The notes beneath the pieces were generated by a model. It saw only the letters and a list, made by a program, of their open reading frames with translations, searched no databases and was not told the DNA's origin. A stretch of DNA of 7,386 nt, from NCBI GenBank assembly GCA_009903905.1, contig WYEI01000226.1, positions 1 to 7,386 on the forward strand, given 5' to 3'. Made by a program: the position numbers and the translations under genes. Origin of the DNA: Pyrobaculum sp. (GTDB lineage: Archaea; Thermoproteota; Thermoprotei; Thermoproteales; Thermoproteaceae). Positions 1 through 3,188 of this stretch are shown here, piece by piece (position 1 is the stretch's first letter; every line of letters starts with the position of its first letter).

Positions 1-1
1 T

Positions 2-250
2 CTCGGCGAATCTATCGAAGGGCTCTTGGAGAAATTCGTGGAGACTGTGGGGGACGCGTCGCTGATATACGAAAAATGCGGCGCAGACTGCGGAGACGTG
101 GTGGTGGAGGCGGCCGTGGCCACCGCGGCGCGGCTGGCAAAGCACAACCCCTGTCTGGCTCTTAGACAGCTGGAGGTGGCGGTGGCGGGGGCGGGCTACG
201 GAGATGTGGTGAACCGCTACAGACCGCATGAGACGTGCAAATCTATTTAA
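2..250 (+). CDS. C-terminal part of an unrecognised protein (left-edge partial)
   Basis: An open frame enters from the left edge and ends at the TAA at 248-250, giving 82 residues in the window. Codon third positions are GC-rich as in the neighbouring real genes, and no stop breaks the frame back to the edge, so the true start is probably outside; the TTG at 26 is only the first possible start codon inside. The visible part is mostly helical in character, with an Ala/Val-rich stretch (about residues 35-45 from the edge), a CGADC cysteine pair and an HNPC motif further on. I do not recognise the family. The cysteines could bind a metal or be incidental. It is convergent with the broken secreted-protein gene at 328-636, with 77 bases between them. 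Confidence is good that it is coding, none as to function. Confidence 0.6.
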   Translation, partial: LGESIEGLLEKFVETVGDASLIYEKCGADCGDVVVEAAVATAARLAKHNPCLALRQLEVAVAGAGYGDVVNRYRPHETCKSI

Positions 251-327
251 AACGGCCCTCACCTATGTGGAGAAATATGTACGCTGTGGGATATTACAAG
301 TAGATTCGCCAGGTTCTACTCGAGTCT

Positions 328-636
328 CTACAGCGACCTCTCGCCGCTCTTCCTCATGGTCACATAATCTTCGCAATACTTATAAACTTGGCCAATTAAG
401 CTCCCCGTGGAGGTTTTGGGCCAGCCCGCCGCCTCCGCAGGCTTCAGCTGTGTGTTGACGCAGATGATCTCCGCGGTGGCGGGGCCCTGTATCTGCAACG
501 GCTAGGTGGGGCTACATAGAGCGGGGAGGTTCGGCACGACTGTTACGGTGGCGTTCATGGGCACAGGGACTGAGAACATCCACAGCGACAGCGGCATGAG
601 AATCAGCGCAACTGCAAAATTCGTACTTTGAGGCAC
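328..636 (-). pseudogene. small secreted/membrane protein gene interrupted by an in-frame TAG
   Basis: Reading the - strand from a GTG at 634-636 gives 44 residues with a classic export signal: MPQSTN, then a hydrophobic run FAVALILMPLSLWMFSV (about residues 7-23), then an exposed-looking stretch with a NAT sequon. A TAG at 502-504 then stops the frame. The same frame, without any shift, stays open for 57 more sensible codons, including IICVNTQLKP, GWPKTSTGS and QVYKYCEDYV, to a TAG at 328-330. GC-rich third positions continue on both sides of the internal TAG. The simplest reading is a roughly 100-residue secreted protein inactivated by a nonsense mutation. Alternatives are a sequencing error, a genuinely short 44-residue product (502-636), or stop-codon readthrough. 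The start lies 25 bases after the stop of the 662-1003 gene on the same strand, so the two may be co-transcribed. Family not recognised. Confidence 0.5.
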
Positions 637-661
637 AGACAGGCTTATTTATTGTGGTGAG

Positions 662-1003
662 CTATTTAGTAGGCTGGTTAAGCAGGTGGTAAAACGTGGG
701 CGTTACGTACCTCAGCTTAGCCAGCTGTTGCGTCTTTGGGGGGAGGGGCTTAGCCAGCTCCTTCATCTTGTCTGTAATTATGTACTTCTTCACTTTTCTC
801 GAGAGGTCCAGCGTCATCTCCTCGTACTCAGCGGCATAGCCCTCCTCCGTCAGCTGCCGCAAAGCTTCTTCAACAGCCATGGGAGATATTTCGAGTTTAA
901 GTCCCAGTTCATCCCTGGCCACCAGCGCAAGCGCATATACGGAGTTTGCGTCTCCGCTTGTGATTGAGGCCAGTATTGACGCCACTAACGTCCTCAAATC
1001 CAC
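662..1003 (-). CDS. 113-residue protein of unknown function, possible winged-helix fold
   Basis: The gene begins with GTG at 1001-1003 and ends with TAG at 662-664. The sequence is soluble and mixed helix/charged: an N-terminal Ala/Leu-rich helix (residues 1-35), a segment SPMAVEEALRQLTEEGYAAE (about 41-60) that reads like the recognition helix and wing entry of a small helix-turn-helix protein, then a basic KVKKYIITDK strand and a Pro-rich tail. The start is supported by a TATA-like CTTAAAAA at about 1023-1030, some 24 bases upstream, which fits a leaderless transcript. It follows the ParA-like fragment (stop at 1045) on the same strand, so a small DNA-binding partner of a ParA-type ATPase is conceivable, but that is inference from position only. 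I do not recognise the family. No cysteines or membrane segments are seen. Confidence 0.7.
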   Translation of the reverse strand: MDLRTLVASILASITSGDANSVYALALVARDELGLKLEISPMAVEEALRQLTEEGYAAEYEEMTLDLSRKVKKYIITDKMKELAKPLPPKTQQLAKLRYVTPTFYHLLNQPTK

Positions 1004-1017
1004 GACAGTCTGCCGCC

Positions 1018-1032
1018 TAAGTTTTTTAAGAT
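1018..1032 (-). promoter_or_regulatory. TATA-like promoter of the 662-1003 gene
   Basis: On the - strand the box reads CTTAAAAA (1023-1030), centred about 24 bases before the GTG at 1003. That is the spacing of an archaeal box A to a leaderless transcript. It lies in the 41-base gap behind the ParA-like fragment, suggesting that the 113-residue gene can be expressed independently of that fragment. No ribosome binding site is visible before the GTG, which agrees with leaderless initiation. Confidence 0.45.
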
Positions 1033-1044
1033 TTGTGGTGGCGT

Positions 1045-1434
1045 CTACTCAAACCACCGTGAGCGGCTCACCCTCTTGAGTTCCTGCAAGAGGTATTCCG
1101 CGAGTTTAGCCACAGGTTTTGTGTAGAGCTGGCCCCGGCGGTTGTAGTAGTCTAAGGTTGCCGAGAACGGGATTTTTAACGTGGCGGCGGGGTACTCGAT
1201 ACCTCTTTCGTGCTTATTCAAAACTGTAACCACCTTGGCGTCGAAGAACTTCTTCACCAAAGCCAGAGACTTCGTGCAGTCTTCGTAACCCTCAACTACC
1301 AACACCACTATGTCGGACTTATCTGGATATACGTAGAGCCGGCGCCCCCCGTCGAGCCAGCTCCCATATATGTGCCTGAGGCGCCGGTAGCCGCAGCGGC
1401 TGTCGGCGTCGCGGCCGCGGCGGGTCTCAGCCAT
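1045..1434 (-). CDS. ParA/MinD-family ATPase C-terminal fragment, probably a truncated gene
   Basis: The - strand frame runs from ATG at 1432-1434 to TAG at 1045-1047 (129 residues). From about residue 33 it resembles the C-terminal half of a ParA/MinD/CobQ-type ATPase: a hydrophobic strand SDIVVLVVEGYED (40-52), a helix, a second strand KVVTVLNKHE ending in the NK typical of this fold, then IPFSATLDYYNRRGQ and a final helix PVAKLAEYLLQEL. The P-loop (KGGxGKT type) and the Walker B strand of the N-terminal half are absent, and nothing upstream on this strand supplies them. The first 30 or so residues are Arg/Gly/Asp-rich and lie antisense to the opposing winged-helix gene, so they may not be real; a GTG at 1306-1308 would give an 87-residue product. 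I read it as a decayed or 5'-truncated ParA-like gene. It cannot be an active ATPase by itself. The family call rests on pattern recognition only. Confidence 0.5.
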   Translation of the reverse strand: MAETRRGRDADSRCGYRRLRHIYGSWLDGGRRLYVYPDKSDIVVLVVEGYEDCTKSLALVKKFFDAKVVTVLNKHERGIEYPAATLKIPFSATLDYYNRRGQLYTKPVAKLAEYLLQELKRVSRSRWFE

Positions 1435-1797
1435 CTCGCCACAAACAGGAGGGAGTGGTTGCTGGCGCCGCTACTCCCAATAATCAGCCGCATTAAAAAA
1501 GCCACCGCCGACGACCTCATTAGACGCGAGATACTAAGCCAAGTAGAGCGGATGGGGGCGGCCACCCTTTCACAGATCGTGAAAGCCACAGGCAAGACCT
1601 GGGGGGCTGTGCAGTGGCATATATATGTGCTGGAGAGGGAGGGGAGGCTCAGAAGCGTTAGGGTAGGCCCCTTCACCTACTACTTCGTGAATCCAAAGGC
1701 CGCAGCCGAGGTCATCCTCTCCTCTATCGACCCCAGCAGCCTCACGCTGGAGGACAGAGAAAAGCTGGATCTACTAGCCTCATTCGCGGCGGGTTAG
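1372..1797 (+). CDS. membrane-anchored winged-helix DNA-binding protein, N-terminus uncertain
   Basis: From the GTG at 1372 the product is 141 residues: a short hydrophobic Ala/Val stretch (residues 5-19), a basic patch (TNRREW), PLLPIISRIKK, then a clear winged helix-turn-helix. In it RREILSQVERMGAATLSQIV gives the first helices (51-70), GKTWGAVQWHIYVLEREGRL the recognition helix and turn (74-93), and RSVRVGPFTYYF the wing (94-105). An acidic helical tail follows. A transmembrane helix, basic anchor, then xxSRI and winged helix is a layout known from archaeal membrane-tethered regulators. The frame stays open upstream of 1372 through a repeated VEPAP Pro-rich linker (1336-1365), which suggests the real protein once had a larger external N-terminal part now replaced by the opposing ParA-like fragment. 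No TATA box sits at the right distance from 1372. It is convergent with tRNA-Cys, 68 bases away. Confidence 0.6.
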   Translation: MPEAPVAAAAVGVAAAAGLSHLATNRREWLLAPLLPIISRIKKATADDLIRREILSQVERMGAATLSQIVKATGKTWGAVQWHIYVLEREGRLRSVRVGPFTYYFVNPKAAAEVILSSIDPSSLTLEDREKLDLLASFAAG

Positions 1798-1830
1798 AGC
1801 GACCACCCGCACATCCCCTCGTCTGCGGAC

Positions 1831-1859
1831 GGATTCTCCAGACATAGCAAGAAGAATCC
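1831..1859. repeat. 7-bp inverted repeat between the winged-helix gene and tRNA-Cys
   Basis: GGATTCT at 1831-1837 and AGAATCC at 1853-1859 are perfect reverse complements around a 15-base spacer. They lie in the 68-base gap between two convergent transcription units, so a weak hairpin acting at the ends of either transcript is possible. The long loop and the absence of a following T-run make a classical terminator unlikely. It could also be chance. Confidence 0.25.
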
Positions 1860-1882
1860 ATGGAGAGCCCCGGCCGGGATTT

Positions 1883-1899
1883 TTGGGCGGGTTCTCCCT
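1883..1899 (-). other. tRNA-Cys intron 2, in the T-loop (56/57 or 57/58)
   Basis: A 17-nt segment separates TTC from AAAT of the T-loop. Removing it restores the 7-base loop TTCAAAT closed by CCGGG/CCCGG. A bulge-helix-bulge can be drawn with inner stem GGG-AGAA-CCC, central pairs GGGT/GCCC, bulges TCA and AAA, giving the cut after position 56; a cut one base later gives the same mature sequence. The intron also contains GAACCCG, the exact complement of the exon bases CGGGTTC just before it. Confidence 0.82.
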
Positions 1900-1925
1900 G
1901 AACCCGGGACCTACGGGTCTGCAGC

Positions 1926-1952
1926 ATCGGTGGACCCGGCGCTCCGGGTCCT
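1926..1952 (-). other. tRNA-Cys intron 1, in the anticodon stem (30/31)
   Basis: This 27-nt segment must be removed to let G31 pair with C39 and complete the anticodon stem; no other boundary restores five pairs. It contains a perfect 8-bp hairpin GGACCCGG-AGCG-CCGGGTCC. Around it a relaxed bulge-helix-bulge can be drawn: bulge GGA at the 5' site (cut after GG), bulge ATG at the 3' site (cut before G), separated by CGGC/ACCG with one mismatch. That is the substrate shape for the heteromeric splicing endonuclease of Crenarchaeota. Confidence 0.85.
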
Positions 1953-2005
1953 CCGCCGCTCTGCCGGACTGAGCTACCGGGGCCTAGGTGCCGTCTATGC
2001 ATGTC

Positions 2006-2016
2006 CTTTTAAATTT
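2006..2016 (-). promoter_or_regulatory. TATA box of tRNA-Cys, overlapping the dph6 stop codon
   Basis: On the - strand TTTAAA (2008-2013) within an AT-rich run is centred about 27 bases before the tRNA 5' end at 1983, the normal archaeal spacing. The dph6 stop codon TAA (2009-2011) is part of this box, so promoter and gene end are shared and cannot vary independently. Confidence 0.6.
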
Positions 2017-2701
2017 TTGGGCGCCTCCGCTCCTTTATCTTAACCTCCTTGATTTCGTAGTAGCCCCACCCGCCTGGGTGCCAGTGGATCTCTCCGCTGA
2101 CGACGTCAAGGGCCAAAAGGGGGCTCTCCACCACAAACGTCTCGAACTCCCCGCCCTCCCCCACGGGGGAGAAGCCGTATCTCCTGCTCAATGCAATTAT
2201 CTCCTCGGCCATGTCCGGCGTCACGACCCTGCCGAGGTGTTGCGTGCCGAGGCCCATCGCCATGGCGGCGGTGATGAGAAACCGCATGTTCTCAGCCTCC
2301 TCCCTCAGTAGGTTCTCCTGGTCGTAGCCCCAGAGAGGCGCCATGTGGATCAGCCCCAGCCGCTTCGCCACCTTGTCCACACGGCTTTTTTGATACACCG
2401 ACGCCACGGCGCCCGTCACGAGGCCTTCCAGACGGCACTCCCGGACTAGCCCCTCCATGTGTTGCGCCAGCTCCTCAACCTCCCTCTCCTTCTCGCCGCT
2501 TACCTCCACGAGGTGCTGGGGAATCCCCATGGCTTCTCCGTGGAGGAGGCTCCACCGGATGTTCACCGTGTGGAACATGTAGGAGTCCTCCCTCTTGGCA
2601 ACTGCCGTTATGAGGCAGACCACGTCATGTCCCTGGTCGAGGGCCTTCAGGGTGGCGTAGTGGCTGTCTTTCCCGCCGGTGTAGAGGACGGCTACCCTCA
2701 T
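2009..2701 (-). CDS. dph6: diphthine-ammonia ligase (Dph6-type PP-loop ATPase)
   Basis: This enzyme amidates diphthine on the modified histidine of elongation factor 2, the last step of diphthamide synthesis, using ATP and ammonia in the cytoplasm. The 230 residues carry the whole set of family marks: an N-terminal PP-loop YTGGKDS (residues 7-13), the signature GAVASVYQKSRVDKVAKRLG (97-116), PLWGYDQENLL (122-132) and GEGGEFETFV (181-190). Length matches the compact archaeal form, without the YjgF-like domains fused in eukaryotes. The ATG at 2699-2701 overlaps the stop of the upstream 90-residue gene as ATGA, so translation is probably coupled and the two form an operon. Nothing is missing or odd. 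The family also holds uncharacterised PP-loop ATPases, so the exact reaction is inferred from motifs. Confidence 0.88.
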   Translation of the reverse strand: MRVAVLYTGGKDSHYATLKALDQGHDVVCLITAVAKREDSYMFHTVNIRWSLLHGEAMGIPQHLVEVSGEKEREVEELAQHMEGLVRECRLEGLVTGAVASVYQKSRVDKVAKRLGLIHMAPLWGYDQENLLREEAENMRFLITAAMAMGLGTQHLGRVVTPDMAEEIIALSRRYGFSPVGEGGEFETFVVESPLLALDVVSGEIHWHPGGWGYYEIKEVKIKERRRPKI

Positions 2702-2970
2702 TTTCTTAAGCGCCTTATAAGTTGCTCGGCGAGGGCTATGGCGTCTAGGGAGCTTTTAACCGCGACGGTCTCGTCCTTATTCACGCCGGGTCCCCTCACT
2801 GTGCAGACCAGGCGCCGGGTCTTCGGAAACCACAGGAAGTAAACCTCGTAGTTGCCCACCCTGCCGTTTGCCCACTCCATGAGGCCGCCGGCTTCGCCGT
2901 GGCTGTCTACGGCGTCGAGCATCTTGGAGACCTCGGCGTGGAATGCGCCTATGAAATCGAGCAGGTTCAC
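2698..2970 (-). CDS. 90-residue conserved-looking protein of unknown function, operon partner of dph6
   Basis: It starts with GTG at 2968-2970 and ends with TGA at 2698-2700, sharing ATGA with the dph6 start. The protein is soluble: an N-terminal helix (MNLLDFIGAFHAEVSKMLDA), a beta-rich middle with NYEVYFLWFPKTRRLVCTVR (about 40-59), and a C-terminal helix rich in Leu and Arg (SLDAIALAEQLIRRLRK). The alternation of a beta sheet and flanking helices suggests a small alpha/beta fold. I do not recognise a family. The coupling with dph6 suggests co-expression and perhaps a helper role in the same process, but that is inference. No strong ribosome site precedes the GTG; a T-rich stretch at about 2991-2999 on the - strand sits near box A distance, so a leaderless start is plausible. 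Confidence 0.75.
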   Translation of the reverse strand: MNLLDFIGAFHAEVSKMLDAVDSHGEAGGLMEWANGRVGNYEVYFLWFPKTRRLVCTVRGPGVNKDETVAVKSSLDAIALAEQLIRRLRK

Positions 2971-2997
2971 GGAGGGGTTTTTGTAGGGGGTAAAAAA

Positions 2998-3102
2998 CTA
3001 TATTTTGGTGCAGCGGCTTTCCCTCTCTTGCTTTAAGTCGCTTTTCTCCTTGGGCGCCCCGAATCTACATACGTCTATATAAGGCGCAAGGACGAGGCAC
3101 AT
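2998..3102 (-). CDS. possible 34-residue ORF upstream of the dph6 pair
   Basis: From ATG at 3100-3102 to TAG at 2998-3000 the - strand reads MCLVLAPYIDVCRFGAPK followed by a charged Lys/Glu/Arg-rich tail ending CTKI. The frame is open further upstream, to a stop near 3170. Composition is protein-like, with three cysteines, and it lies 27 bases before the 90-residue gene on the same strand, so it could be a leader peptide, the first gene of that operon or a remnant of a larger gene. Against it: no TATA box at the right distance, and a better promoter faces the other way across the same bases. Function unknown. Confidence 0.22.
   Translation of the reverse strand: MCLVLAPYIDVCRFGAPKEKSDLKQERESRCTKI
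3074..3084 (+). promoter_or_regulatory. strong TATA box in the 2971-3188 intergenic gap, + strand
   Basis: TATATAAG at 3076-3083 is the best TATA match in this gap. It predicts transcription starting near 3105, just before the ATG at 3110. No annotated + strand gene follows, so it would drive either the short ORF at 3110-3175 or a small RNA antisense to the 3' end of ppdK. Overlap with the - strand ORF at 2998-3102 leaves room for coincidence. Confidence 0.35.
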
Positions 3103-3109
3103 ACTGGTT

Positions 3110-3175
3110 ATGAAATTTCTCAACCTAGTCCACATGTGTATAGAAGACGCCGGTTTAATAAAAGGGTTTCTCTAG
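3110..3175 (+). CDS. possible 21-residue leaderless ORF, convergent to ppdK
   Basis: ATG at 3110 opens a short frame, MKFLNLVHMCIEDAGLIKGF and one more Leu, ending at TAG 3173-3175, fourteen bases before the ppdK stop region. It is placed about 30 bases after a good TATAAG-type box, consistent with a nearly leaderless transcript. At this length an open frame is easily produced by chance; the promoter position is the only real support. It could equally be the 5' part of a non-coding transcript. Confidence 0.22.
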   Translation: MKFLNLVHMCIEDAGLIKGFL

Positions 3176-3188
3176 GTGCATTTTGTGC

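Larger units (their letters stand above)
1866..1983 (-). tRNA. tRNA-Cys (GCA) with two introns
   Basis: The 118-base primary transcript folds into a perfect 74-base tRNA once two segments are removed. Acceptor stem GCCCCGG/CCGGGGC; U8-A9; D-stem GCTC/GAGC with loop AGTCCGGCA; anticodon stem GCGGG/CCCGT (one G-U pair); loop CTGCAGA with anticodon GCA; variable loop AGGTC (C48 can pair G15); T-stem CCGGG/CCCGG; T-loop TTCAAAT; discriminator U73. GCA plus U73 identifies cysteine. CCA is not encoded, so it must be added by the CCA enzyme. Intron 1 (27 nt) lies between positions 30 and 31, intron 2 (17 nt) after position 56 or 57; neither is the usual 37/38 site. Such extra introns, cut by the archaeal splicing endonuclease, are known from Thermoproteales. 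Both intron placements are fixed by base pairing, except that the second is ambiguous by one base. Confidence 0.93.

Noticed and set aside
377..505. TATA-like TTATAAAC on the + strand followed 24 bases later by GTG and a 32-codon ORF
   Set aside because: The box falls inside the antisense secreted-protein frame (codons for Q-V-Y-K), and the + strand ORF does not look like protein; the - strand reading is better supported.
1132..1139. GCCCCGGC matching part of the tRNA-Cys 3' end, considered as an attachment-site copy
   Set aside because: Only eight bases match and the flanks diverge at once; expected by chance in GC-rich DNA, and it lies within the ParA-like frame.
1308..1676. 122-residue - strand ORF opposite the winged-helix gene
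   Set aside because: Low-complexity Ser/Thr/Ala composition typical of an antisense shadow; the + strand frame encodes a recognisable helix-turn-helix.
1742..2002. 86-residue - strand ORF covering the tRNA gene
   Set aside because: It is translated tRNA and intron sequence; the cloverleaf explains these bases fully.
3105..3188. C/D box small RNA in the gap after the + strand TATA box
   Set aside because: I found no RUGAUGA C box paired with a CUGA D box at suitable spacing.
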